DNA of 26,440 nt, taken from contig DATKCH010000027.1 in the NCBI GenBank assembly GCA_035513295.1, positions 1 through 26,440 on the forward strand. The letters run 5' to 3'. The position numbers and the translations under genes were made by a program. This document shows positions 13,600-20,625 of the stretch, piece by piece (positions within the stretch are counted from its first letter, which is position 1; the number at the start of each line of letters is the position of its first letter). The stretch is from DATHRK01 sp035513295. Its GTDB lineage: Bacteria > Gemmatimonadota > Gemmatimonadetes > Longimicrobiales > RSA9. The notes under the pieces were generated by a model that was given only the letters and a program-made list of their open reading frames with translations, had not been told where the DNA came from and made no database searches.

Positions 13600-16024
13600 C
13601 CAACTCCTCCTCGAGGCGGTCCAGTACCCGCTCCACCTCCGCGTCCACCTCCGCGTCCGTCAGCGTGCGGTCCGCGGCCTGAAACCGCAACCGGAACGCC
13701 AGGCTCCGCTCGCCCGGCTGGATGCCCGGGCCCTCGTACACGTCGAACAGGCGCAGCCCGACGAGCAACCCGCTGGCGGCCTTACGGATCTCGCCTTCCA
13801 CAGCGCTCGCGGGAGATGAGGCGGGGGCGATCAGAGCCAAGTCCCGCTCGATCGCCGGATGCGCCGGGATGGGCGCGAGCCGTCGACGATCGGAGAGGTC
13901 GGGTTCCCCCGGCAGGATCACCTCGAGCGCCACCCACGGAGCTGACCACGGCGGCGCATCCGCGGCGCCGGCGCGCACCAGGCCGGCCACGCCGGCGATG
14001 AAGCCGTCCTCCGTCCTCAGCCGGAACGTCGCATCCGGCTCGAGCAGCCCGCCTCCGAGGGACGCCTCGATGTCGGACCGGGGCTCGACTTCGGATCGGG
14101 GCACGGCGCGCGCGGGCAGGTCCAGGGCCCGCGCCATGTCATCGAGGAAACCGCGGGCATCCCACAGGTCCCAGTCCGGGGTCTCCGACCCCCAGTGCGG
14201 TGGACGGACGCCGCCGGTCGCCACGGCGGCGAGGCGGGTCGTCTCGCGCGGCTTGTGGTCCCCGGAGGCGGCCGGCGCGAACGCGGTCCCGATCTCGAAC
14301 AGCCGGACGTCGCGACGCCCCCGCGCCTGGTTGTAACGCACCCTGCCGGCGAGCCCCGGGAGGAGCGACCTGCGCAGCCGGCTCTCGTCGCTGGAGAGCG
14401 GGTTGAGGAGCTCCACGTCGCCCTGCCCCTCGGGCGCGAACGCGGCCGTGCGGGCCTCCAGGAAGCCGCGCCCGGCCCAGCGCTGTCGCAGGCGCCCTTC
14501 CAGGACCGAAAGCGGCGCGTCGGGGACCGCGCTCGGCCGGGTGGGCCGCCGCTCCTCGGGAAAGGCGTCGTAACCGGCGTGGCGCGCGACCTCCTCGATC
14601 AGGTCCACCTCCCGCACGAGGTCGCCGCGCCGGTGCCCCGGTACGCGGTACGTCGAGATCGCGGCGTCGCCGCCCAGCAGCCGGAGGCCGATCGGCTCGA
14701 GCAGCTCGCGCAACCGCTCCGTCGTGAGCGGGACGCCCAGGACGCGCTCGGCCCGCGCGGTCCGGATCGCGACCTCGATCGGTTCGGGCTTGGTGGGATG
14801 CGCATCGGCCACGCGGGGATGCACGCGCCCGCCCGCCACGGCCCGGATCATCGCCAGCGCGCGCCGCAGCGCCCGCTCGGCCTCGTCCGGGTCCACGCCG
14901 CGCTCGAAGCGGTAGCTCGCGTCGGTGGACAGGCCCGCGGCGCGTCGCGTCGCCCGCACCGCCTTGGGGTCGAAGTGGGCGAGCTCCAGGAGGACGTTGG
15001 CGGTGTCGTCGCCGACCTCGGTCGCCTCGCCGCCCATCACCCCCGCCAGCCCGACCGCGCGGGCGGCGTCGGCGATGACCAGCATGCCTTCCTCGAGCTC
15101 GCGCTCCACGCCATCCAGCGTCACCAGCCGCTCGCCCCGCCTGGCCCACCGGACGCCGATGCGGGCGCCGTCGAGCCGGTCCAGGTCGTAAGCGTGCATC
15201 GGGCGCCCGAGCTCGTGCGTCACGTAGTTCGTCACGTCCACGACGTTGTTGATGGGTCGCAGTCCGACCGCGCGCAGGCGCATGGCCAGCCACGCCGGCG
15301 ACGGCGCCACGCGCACGCCCTCGACCACGGCCCCGAGGAAGCGCATGCAGGCCGCCGGGTCCTCGATCTCGACGCGCACGCCCCCGGCTTCCGCGACGGC
15401 CTCTCCGGAGTCGAGCTCGACCTCGTCCAGGATCGCCCGTTCGAAGCCGGGAACGGCCGGAAGCGAGACGCCGTCCACCCCCACCAGTTCCCGCGCCACG
15501 CCCAGATGCGAGAGCAGATCGGGCCGGTCCGCCGTCACGTCCAGCTCCAGCCGGGTGTCGTCTAGCCCCGCGGCCTCCGCGAAAGGCACGCCGGGCTCGT
15601 AGATGCCGTTCAGCTCCAGAATCCCTGCATGATCGTGGCCCAGCTCGAGCTCGCGCGCGCTGCACAGCATGCCCTCGCTGACCTCGCCCCGGATCTTCGC
15701 CCTGCGGATCTTCATTCCACCGGGGAGCTCGGCGCCGACCGGCGCGAAGGGGTAGTAGCCGCCAGAGCGCACGTTCGGCGCGCCGCACACCACGCGCAGG
15801 GTTTCTCCGCCGCCGGCGTCCACGGCGCACAGCCACAGCCGGTCGGCGTTCGGGTGGCGCCCCGCCTCCAGGACGCGCGCCACCCGGATGTCCGTCAGCG
15901 CCGCCCCGATCGCGGTCTTGGAGTCTGCCGGCGCACCCAGGGCTGCCAGGCGCTCGGCCACCTCATCCGCGTCGCCGGCGAGACCCGGCGCCAGCTCGCG
16001 CAGCCACCGGTAGCTGATGTTCAT
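13580..16024 (-). CDS. pheT: Phenylalanyl-tRNA synthetase beta subunit
   Basis: PheT is the beta subunit of the alpha2-beta2 enzyme that charges tRNA-Phe, and it also edits mischarged Tyr-tRNA. The 814-residue protein is close to the usual 790-810. In order it shows the EMAP-type tRNA-binding domain (about 40-150, with 'H-P-N-A-D-R-L-W-L-C'), the B3/B4 editing region with 'P-I-N-N-V-V-D-V-T-N-Y', the B5 domain, a catalytic-like core with 'N-P-L-S-S-D-E-S-R-L-R', and a C-terminal ferredoxin-fold anticodon-binding domain. The ATG at 16024 overlaps the pheS stop (ATGA); the frame stays open upstream through pheS, but that part is a shadow. Confidence 0.97.
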   Translation of the reverse strand: MNISYRWLRELAPGLAGDADEVAERLAALGAPADSKTAIGAALTDIRVARVLEAGRHPNADRLWLCAVDAGGGETLRVVCGAPNVRSGGYYPFAPVGAELPGGMKIRRAKIRGEVSEGMLCSARELELGHDHAGILELNGIYEPGVPFAEAAGLDDTRLELDVTADRPDLLSHLGVARELVGVDGVSLPAVPGFERAILDEVELDSGEAVAEAGGVRVEIEDPAACMRFLGAVVEGVRVAPSPAWLAMRLRAVGLRPINNVVDVTNYVTHELGRPMHAYDLDRLDGARIGVRWARRGERLVTLDGVERELEEGMLVIADAARAVGLAGVMGGEATEVGDDTANVLLELAHFDPKAVRATRRAAGLSTDASYRFERGVDPDEAERALRRALAMIRAVAGGRVHPRVADAHPTKPEPIEVAIRTARAERVLGVPLTTERLRELLEPIGLRLLGGDAAISTYRVPGHRRGDLVREVDLIEEVARHAGYDAFPEERRPTRPSAVPDAPLSVLEGRLRQRWAGRGFLEARTAAFAPEGQGDVELLNPLSSDESRLRRSLLPGLAGRVRYNQARGRRDVRLFEIGTAFAPAASGDHKPRETTRLAAVATGGVRPPHWGSETPDWDLWDARGFLDDMARALDLPARAVPRSEVEPRSDIEASLGGGLLEPDATFRLRTEDGFIAGVAGLVRAGAADAPPWSAPWVALEVILPGEPDLSDRRRLAPIPAHPAIERDLALIAPASSPASAVEGEIRKAASGLLVGLRLFDVYEGPGIQPGERSLAFRLRFQAADRTLTDAEVDAEVERVLDRLEEELDVRQRT

Positions 16025-17058
16025 CGCGCGAACTGCTCCAGGAAGCGCACGTCGGAGTCGTAGAACATGCGGATGTCGGGGACACCGTAGCGGAGCATGG
16101 CGATGCGCGCGGGGCCCATGCCGAAGGCGTATCCGGTATACCGCTCGGGGTCGTAGCCCACCTGCTCGAAAACCGCGGGATCGACCATGCCCGCGCCCAT
16201 GATCTCCACCCATCCGGTGCCCTTGCACGCGCTGCAGCCTCGGGCGTCGCAGATCATGCACGTCACGTCCACCTCGGCGCTCGGCTCCGTGAACGGGAAG
16301 AACGAAGGCCGGAATCGCGTGCGGGTATCCGCGCCGAAGAACCGGCGCCCGAACTCCGCGAGCGTCCACTTGAACTCCACGAAGGTGACGCCGTCGTCGA
16401 CGGCGAGCCCTTCGATCTGCTCGAACGCGGGGGCGTGCGAGGCGTCGAAGGGGTCGCGCCGGTACGCCATGCCGGGGACGACGATGCGCACCGGCGGCTC
16501 GTGAGCCTGCATGGTGCGAATCTGAACCGGCGACGTATGGCTCCGCAGCACCGTGCACGGACCGAGGTACATCGTGTCGTGCTCGTCCGCGGCCGGGTGG
16601 TCGAGGGGCGTGTTGAGGGCCTCGAAGTTGTGCCAGACGGTTTCGGCCTCGGGGCCGCGCGCGCGCGTGAACCCCAGCCCGCGGAAGATGTCGCAGATCT
16701 CATCGATCACGATCGTCACCGGATGGACGCCCCCGCGCCATTGGTCGCGTCCGGGCAAGGTGAGATCGATCGCGGGGGCGTCCCGGTCGGCGCCGCCGGA
16801 CCGCGCCAGGGCATCCGCGCGCCGGTCCAGCGCCTCGGAAAGAGACCGCTTGGCGCGATTCGCGGCCGCGCCGACCGCGCCGCGCTGTTCCGCCTGCAGG
16901 GATCCGAGGGCGCGCAGCACGGCGCTGAGCCGGCCCTCCTTGCGCCCGAGCCACCTGACACGCACCGCTTCCAGCGAGTCCGCGTCGCCGGCCGCGGCCA
17001 CTTCGGCCTGGGCGGCGGCGAGCATCGCCTCGAGTTCCGCTACGCTGTCAGCTGCCAC
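16021..17058 (-). CDS. pheS: Phenylalanyl-tRNA synthetase alpha subunit
   Basis: PheS is the catalytic subunit of the enzyme. The 345-residue protein has an N-terminal coiled-coil arm (about 1-90) for tRNA binding, then a class II synthetase core: 'F-E-A-L-N-T-P-L-D-H-P-A' (motif 1 area), 'F-R-P-S-F-F-P-F-T-E-P-S' (motif 2), 'W-V-E-I-M-G-A-G-M-V' and 'G-M-G-P-A-R-I-A-M-L-R-Y-G' (motif 3). The start is GTG at 17058 with GGGGG nine bases upstream. It follows rplT, the classic infC-rpmI-rplT-pheS-pheT order, and overlaps pheT by four bases. Confidence 0.97.
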   Translation of the reverse strand: MAADSVAELEAMLAAAQAEVAAAGDADSLEAVRVRWLGRKEGRLSAVLRALGSLQAEQRGAVGAAANRAKRSLSEALDRRADALARSGGADRDAPAIDLTLPGRDQWRGGVHPVTIVIDEICDIFRGLGFTRARGPEAETVWHNFEALNTPLDHPAADEHDTMYLGPCTVLRSHTSPVQIRTMQAHEPPVRIVVPGMAYRRDPFDASHAPAFEQIEGLAVDDGVTFVEFKWTLAEFGRRFFGADTRTRFRPSFFPFTEPSAEVDVTCMICDARGCSACKGTGWVEIMGAGMVDPAVFEQVGYDPERYTGYAFGMGPARIAMLRYGVPDIRMFYDSDVRFLEQFAR

Positions 17059-17098
17059 GGCCGTACCCCCACGCGGGTGTCAGGAGCTGGATGCGCGG

Positions 17099-17120
17099 CG
17101 GGCCGGGTTGCCCCGGCCCG
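17099..17120 (-). other. GNRA-capped hairpin between rplT and pheS
   Basis: A perfect nine-pair GC stem (17099-17107 with 17112-17120) is capped on the minus strand by GCAA, a stable GNRA tetraloop. No T tract follows, so it is not an ordinary terminator. It lies in the 73-base rplT-pheS gap and may stabilise mRNA ends, set the ratio of ribosomal protein to synthetase expression, or be recognised in attenuation. Confidence 0.45.
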
Positions 17121-17131
17121 CGCCTTCGTCG

Positions 17132-17488
17132 TCAATCCAACCCGGCGCGGGCTCGGCCCACAAGCTCGGCAAAGGCGTCCGGCTCCCGCACGGCCAGGTC
17201 CGCGAGAACCTTCCGATTGATTTCGATGCCGGAATGCTTCAACCCGCTCATGAAGCGCGAGTAGCTCATGTCGTGCTCGCGCGCGGCGGCGTTGATGCGC
17301 GTGATCCAGAGCCGTCGGAACACCCGCTTCTTCTGCTTGCGGTCGCGGTAGCTGTACTGCCACCCGCGCTCGACCGCGTTCTTGGCTATGCGCCACAGCT
17401 TCGAGCGCGCACCCCAGTAGCCCTTCGCCGCCTTCAGATAGCGCTTCTTCTTGCGGTGCCGCTGCACCGAGCTGGTTACGCGACTCAT
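17132..17488 (-). CDS. rplT: Ribosomal protein L20
   Basis: L20 is an early-assembly protein of the large ribosomal subunit that binds 23S rRNA; in several bacteria it also represses its own operon by binding the leader mRNA. The 118-residue protein has the usual basic N-terminal tail ('R-H-R-K-K-K-R-Y-L-K-A-A-K-G-Y-W-G-A-R'), the 'W-I-T-R-I-N-A-A-A-R' core and the C-terminal globular part. A GGAGG lies upstream within the three-base junction region with rpmI, so the two are coupled. It may be the regulator of the infC leader described here. Confidence 0.98.
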   Translation of the reverse strand: MSRVTSSVQRHRKKKRYLKAAKGYWGARSKLWRIAKNAVERGWQYSYRDRKQKKRVFRRLWITRINAAAREHDMSYSRFMSGLKHSGIEINRKVLADLAVREPDAFAELVGRARAGLD

Positions 17489-17491
17489 GGC

Positions 17492-17689
17492 TCACTTCCC
17501 TCCGAGCAGCCGGTTGCACCGCTTCTCGTCGGCGTCGGCGACCAGCGTCGACGCCCGCAGGTGCCGCTTCCGCTTGGCCGTCTTCTTGGTGAGGATGTGA
17601 CTCTTGTTCGCCTGATAGCGCTTGATCTTTCCCGTGGCCGTCCGTTTGAACCGCTTCTTCGCGGCCCGGTTGCTCTTCATCTTCGGCAT
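17492..17689 (-). CDS. rpmI: Ribosomal protein L35
   Basis: L35 is a small basic protein of the large ribosomal subunit. The 65-residue sequence begins 'M-P-K-M-K-S-N-R-A-A-K-K-R-F' and contains the 'S-H-I-L-T-K-K' segment, both diagnostic. GGAGGGA precedes the ATG. It sits between infC (19-base gap) and rplT (three-base gap), the standard order. Confidence 0.98.
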   Translation of the reverse strand: MPKMKSNRAAKKRFKRTATGKIKRYQANKSHILTKKTAKRKRHLRASTLVADADEKRCNRLLGGK

Positions 17690-17708
17690 CCCGCTCCCTC
17701 CATCTCCG

Positions 17709-18224
17709 CTACTTGCGTGGCGCGAGAATCATGATCATGAAGCGCCCCTCCATCGAGGGAACGCTTTCCACCTTTCCGATGTCATCCACCGCCTCCGCCA
17801 CCCGCTCCAGGACGTCTCGCCCCAGCTCCGGATGCGCCATCTGGCGACCCCGGAACATCATGGTCGCCTTCACCTTGTCGCCCTCCGCCAGGAAGCGGCG
17901 CGCGTGGCGCACCTTGAACGCGAAGTCGTGCTCCTCGATGCCGGGTCGGAACTTGACTTCTTTGACGTGCGTAGTGTGCTGCTTCTTGCGCGCCTCCCTC
18001 GCCTTGCGCGCTTCCTCGTACCTGAACTTGCCGTAGTCCATGATCCGGCACACAGGCGGGCGCGCCATTGGTGCTACTTCCACAAGGTCCAGCCCGCGCT
18101 CAGCGGCCGCCGCCTTGGCCTCGTCCAGGCCCAGGATTCCCAGCTGTTCCCCGTTCTCGTCCACCACGCGCACGGGGCTGATCCGGATCTGCTCGTTGAC
18201 CCGAGTTCGTTTGTCTACGGCTAT
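17709..18224 (-). CDS. infC: Translation initiation factor IF-3 (AUA start)
   Basis: IF-3 binds the 30S subunit, prevents premature subunit joining and rejects incorrect start codons. The N-domain ('R-V-N-E-Q-I-R' then 'V-R-V-V-D-E-N-G-E-Q-L-G') and C-domain ('V-K-E-V-K-F-R', 'K-V-K-A-T-M-M-F-R-G-R') are complete only if translation starts at the ATA at 18224. This gives 171 residues, a normal length. A full GGAGGT lies six bases upstream of that ATA, there is no in-frame ATG, GTG or TTG before codon 18, and an in-frame stop lies further upstream. A start at GTG 18173 would remove the conserved N-terminus and has no good Shine-Dalgarno. Rare AUU-type starts in infC let IF-3 repress its own translation in E. 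coli. Confidence 0.93.
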   Translation of the reverse strand: MAVDKRTRVNEQIRISPVRVVDENGEQLGILGLDEAKAAAAERGLDLVEVAPMARPPVCRIMDYGKFRYEEARKAREARKKQHTTHVKEVKFRPGIEEHDFAFKVRHARRFLAEGDKVKATMMFRGRQMAHPELGRDVLERVAEAVDDIGKVESVPSMEGRFMIMILAPRK

Positions 18225-18236
18225 GGGAGCACCTCC
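18222..18236 (-). promoter_or_regulatory. infC Shine-Dalgarno and non-canonical ATA start
   Basis: GGAGGT occupies 18231-18236 on the minus strand, six bases before ATA at 18222-18224. The perfect ribosome-binding site compensates for the poor start codon, and codon discrimination by IF-3 would give negative feedback, as with AUU in E. coli infC. The feedback here is inferred. Confidence 0.8.
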
Positions 18237-18250
18237 AGCAGGCGTGCAAC

Positions 18251-18276
18251 AAAAAAGGACCCGCGATCACGGGCCC
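18251..18276 (-). terminator. Intrinsic terminator in infC leader (attenuator)
   Basis: An eight-pair stem with a GATC loop (18257-18276) is followed on the minus strand by six T (18251-18256). It ends 14 bases before the infC Shine-Dalgarno, inside the leader made from the promoter at 18393-18421. A terminator between promoter and gene means transcription attenuation, unless it only ends thrS readthrough. Confidence 0.8.
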
Positions 18277-18324
18277 AAGCAGCCGCCACTCGCCACGAGC
18301 GGCCGTGCGTGGAACCCGGCAGTG

Positions 18325-18336
18325 CCGCGATCGCGG
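18325..18336 (-). promoter_or_regulatory. Candidate anti-terminator segment of infC leader
   Basis: The self-complementary CCGCGATCGCGG lies upstream of the terminator in the same leader. Its CCGCGATC half is an exact complement of GATCGCGG in the 3' arm of the terminator, so pairing of the two would prevent the terminator from forming. This is base-pairing logic seen by eye; energies were not computed. Confidence 0.4.
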
Positions 18337-18380
18337 ACCGATAGGTGGAGGGCGGACGCACCGCCCCCGCTTGCTAGACT

Positions 18381-18393
18381 TTCACGGCGTGAA
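18381..18393. repeat. 13-bp palindrome at infC transcription start
   Basis: TTCACG-G-CGTGAA is a perfect palindrome with a one-base centre. It touches the -10 box of the infC promoter and covers the expected start point, a typical repressor position. No matching regulator is identified in the window. Confidence 0.4.
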
Positions 18394-18421
18394 GGCTAGT
18401 CCCCAAGCCCGCTCGTGTCAA
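18393..18421 (-). promoter_or_regulatory. infC operon promoter
   Basis: On the minus strand TTGACA (18416-18421), a 17-base spacer and TAGCCT (18393-18398) form a sigma-70-like promoter. The -35 box overlaps the thrS stop codon (18418-18420), so infC can be transcribed apart from thrS. The thrS promoter uses the same -10 box and the same spacing. Confidence 0.65.
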
Positions 18422-20373
18422 CCGCTTTCGGCGCTCGCCACGAAGCCGGGCGGGAGTCGCTTCCGGGCGACCTCCTCGCGCAAGGACGCCACGAATGCGG
18501 CGCGCTCCATCACGTCCTGCTTGCGACCCCCGCCGCGCGCGCGCACCGCGACCATTCCGGCCTCGGCCTCCCTGCCCCCGATAACCGCCATGTAGGGCAC
18601 CTTCTGCGTCTCGGCGTCACGGATCCTGTAGCCCAGCGTCTCGGACCGGTCGTCCAGTGTGGCTCGGATCCCCGCCCTCTTCAACTCGTCGACGAAGGAC
18701 CGCCCGTGCTCGGCGAGGTCGTCGGTGATGGGCAGGACGCGCGCCTGCTCGGGAGCGAGCCAGAGCGGGAACGCCCCCGCGAAGTGCTCGATCAGCCCGC
18801 CCACGAACCGCTCCATCGAGCCGAGCAGCGTCCGGTGGATCATGACCGGGCGGTGCGGGCTGTTGTCGTGCCCCACGTACTCGAGCTCGAAGCGCTCGGG
18901 TAGGTTGAAGTCGAGCTGCAGGGTCGGCCCCTGCCAGCCGCGCCCCAGCGCATCGACGAGCATGGCATCGAGCTTGGGGCCGTAGAAGGCCCCGCCGCCC
19001 TCGTCGAGCTCGTACTCGACCCCGCGCTCATCCAGCACCTCGCGGATGCGCTCGGTGGCTGCGTCGTAGACGTCGGGATCGCCGATGGCTTTTTCCGGGC
19101 GCGTGGAGAGGAACAGCCGATAGGTGTAGCCGAACGTGCGCAACACGACGTCGACCAGGTCCAGCAAGCCGTGGAATTCGGCCCCCACCTGCTCGGGAGT
19201 GCAGAAGATGTGGGCGTCATCCTGCGTGAACCCGCGCACCCGCATCATGCCGTGGAGCACGCCGCTACGCTCGTACCGGTAGCACGTCCCCAGCTCGGCA
19301 TAGCGGAGGGGCAGGTCGCGATACGACCGCCGCTCGGACGCGTAGATCATGATGTGGTTGGGGCAGTTCATGGGCTTGACCCGATAGCGTCGCTCATCCA
19401 CCTCCAGCGCGCCGAACATGTTCTCCTCGAAGGTTGGCACGTGGCCGCTCCGCTCGAACAGCGCCTCGCTCGAGATGTGGGGCGTGTAGACGAGATCGTA
19501 GCCGTGGTCCAGAAGGGTCGACTTGAGGAACTCCTCGATGGTGTGCCGGATCAGGCCACCCTTCGGGTGCCAGTGGATCAGGCCGGGCCCGACTTCCTCG
19601 TGCACGCTGTAGAGGCCCAGCTCCCGCCCGAGCTTGCGGTGGTCCCTGCGCTTCGCCTCCTCGAGTCTCTCCAGGTGCGCGTCGAGGTCCTTCTCGCTGA
19701 ACCAAGCGGTACCGTAGATCCGCTGCAGCATCTGCCGGTTCTCGTCGCCCCGCCAGTAGGCGCCGGCGGTCGAGAGCAGCCGGAAGTGCTTCACGCGGCC
19801 GGTGTCCGGGACGTGAGGTCCGCGGCAGAGGTCGATGAACGGCCCGTTGATGTAGACCGTGATGACCTCTTCCTCCCCGAACTCCTCCAGGCGTTCCAGC
19901 TTCAGCGGATCGTCGGAAAACAGCTTGCGCGCCTCATCCACGGTGACCACCCGTCGCTCGAAGGCGTCGTCGCGGCCGGCGACCGCCCGCATCCGTTCTT
20001 CGATCCGTTCCAGCTCTTCGGGGGTGAACGGCTCGTCCACCTCGAAGTCGTAGTAGAAGCCGTCTTCGATCGGCGGGCCGAACCCGATGCCCGCCCCGGG
20101 ACGCACCTCCCGAACCGCCGTCGCCAGAAGGTGGGCGGCCGAGTGGCGCAGCACCTGGAGCCCCGCGTCGCTGCCTTCCGTCACGAGCCGTAGTCGGACG
20201 TCGTCCTCGAGCGGGCGGGACAGGTCGATCACCTCACCGTCGGCGACCGCGACGAGGGCCGCTTTCGCCAGGCCCGGGCCGACGCTCTCGGCCACCTGGA
20301 GCGGCGTGGATCCGCGCGGCATGGACAGCACCGCCCCATCCGGGAGGGTTACGCGAATGTCGTCCTCGCTCAC
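18418..20373 (-). CDS. thrS: Threonyl-tRNA synthetase
   Basis: This class II synthetase charges tRNA-Thr and removes mischarged serine. The 651-residue protein has a TGS domain (about 5-65), the SAD editing domain with H77-x3-H81 and C183-x3-H187, the catalytic core with zinc ligands C337 and H388 (the same spacing as in E. coli), 'R-V-R-G-F-T-Q-D-D-A-H', 'L-Q-L-D-F-N-L-P-E-R-F' and 'M-I-H-R-T-L-L-G-S-M-E-R-F', then an anticodon-binding domain from about 555. The GTG at 20373 is the best start for a full TGS domain; its Shine-Dalgarno is weak, and the open frame runs upstream through the leader. An intrinsic terminator lies 61 bases before the start, so expression is probably attenuated. Confidence 0.96.
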   Translation of the reverse strand: MSEDDIRVTLPDGAVLSMPRGSTPLQVAESVGPGLAKAALVAVADGEVIDLSRPLEDDVRLRLVTEGSDAGLQVLRHSAAHLLATAVREVRPGAGIGFGPPIEDGFYYDFEVDEPFTPEELERIEERMRAVAGRDDAFERRVVTVDEARKLFSDDPLKLERLEEFGEEEVITVYINGPFIDLCRGPHVPDTGRVKHFRLLSTAGAYWRGDENRQMLQRIYGTAWFSEKDLDAHLERLEEAKRRDHRKLGRELGLYSVHEEVGPGLIHWHPKGGLIRHTIEEFLKSTLLDHGYDLVYTPHISSEALFERSGHVPTFEENMFGALEVDERRYRVKPMNCPNHIMIYASERRSYRDLPLRYAELGTCYRYERSGVLHGMMRVRGFTQDDAHIFCTPEQVGAEFHGLLDLVDVVLRTFGYTYRLFLSTRPEKAIGDPDVYDAATERIREVLDERGVEYELDEGGGAFYGPKLDAMLVDALGRGWQGPTLQLDFNLPERFELEYVGHDNSPHRPVMIHRTLLGSMERFVGGLIEHFAGAFPLWLAPEQARVLPITDDLAEHGRSFVDELKRAGIRATLDDRSETLGYRIRDAETQKVPYMAVIGGREAEAGMVAVRARGGGRKQDVMERAAFVASLREEVARKRLPPGFVASAESG

Positions 20374-20434
20374 CGTGTCGTCGTCTCGTTCAGGCGTTGC
20401 GGCGCGGGCGCAGGGTGCCGGCCCGCGCGCGATG

Positions 20435-20466
20435 AAAAACGGCCGCCCGGATCTCCGGGCGGCCGT
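20435..20466 (-). terminator. Strong intrinsic terminator in thrS leader
   Basis: A perfect 12-pair stem (20439-20450 with 20455-20466) with a four-base loop is followed by a T tract on the minus strand. It lies between the thrS promoter and the thrS start codon, so it must be bypassed for thrS expression. It is a textbook attenuator. The gene before it (the protease) ends upstream of the thrS promoter, so simple termination of that gene is a weaker explanation. Confidence 0.85.
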
Positions 20467-20488
20467 CTCCGTGCGAGCGCTCCGCGGC

Positions 20489-20572
20489 TCAGGCCGCGCG
20501 TCTCCCCGGACCGGCCCCCCGCCGGGGTACCGGGGTCGCGCGGGTTCCCGGAAATGCGCTCGACGTCGGCAT
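20489..20572 (-). CDS. Possible leaderless leader peptide of thrS
   Basis: A 27-codon frame starts with ATG at 20572, six bases after the -10 box, so the A of ATG is the expected transcription start and the mRNA would be leaderless. It contains three Thr codons (ACG, ACC, ACC at codons 3, 10 and 13) and ends 23 bases before the terminator stem. Its TGA lies in the loop of a six-pair hairpin (20483-20498). Thr-dependent ribosome stalling could then control thrS attenuation. In GC-rich DNA short open frames and Thr codons are common, so chance is a serious alternative. Confidence 0.35.
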   Translation of the reverse strand: MPTSSAFPGTRATPVPRRGAGPGRRAA

Positions 20573-20578
20573 GCGGCA

Positions 20579-20607
20579 AGGCTAGCCCGGCGGGCGTGGA
20601 GCGTCAA
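20579..20607 (-). promoter_or_regulatory. thrS promoter
   Basis: On the minus strand TTGACG (20602-20607), a 17-base spacer and TAGCCT (20579-20584) form a sigma-70-like promoter. It starts 18 bases beyond the stop codon of the protease gene and drives a leader of about 200 bases ahead of thrS. Confidence 0.65.
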
Positions 20608-20625
20608 GCCGGGCGGGACACGGAC

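Noticed and set aside
14195..15565. A long open frame antisense to pheT, and similar long antisense frames over recN, xseA, rny and the DUF885 gene
   Set aside because: In DNA this rich in G and C, stop codons are rare on the opposite strand; the translations are low-complexity Arg/Ala/Gly/Pro text without domains, while the sense frames are clear families.
16025..16558. An upstream extension of the pheT frame
   Set aside because: It lies wholly within pheS, and the translation loses all family resemblance before the ATG at 16024, which forms the usual ATGA overlap.
18171..18173. GTG as the infC start
   Set aside because: It would delete the conserved 'R-V-N-E-Q-I-R' N-terminus and lacks a properly spaced Shine-Dalgarno, unlike the ATA at 18224.
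20374..20578. T-box riboswitch in the thrS leader
   Set aside because: No T-box bulge sequence (UGGNACC-like) is present before the terminator; only the terminator itself fits.
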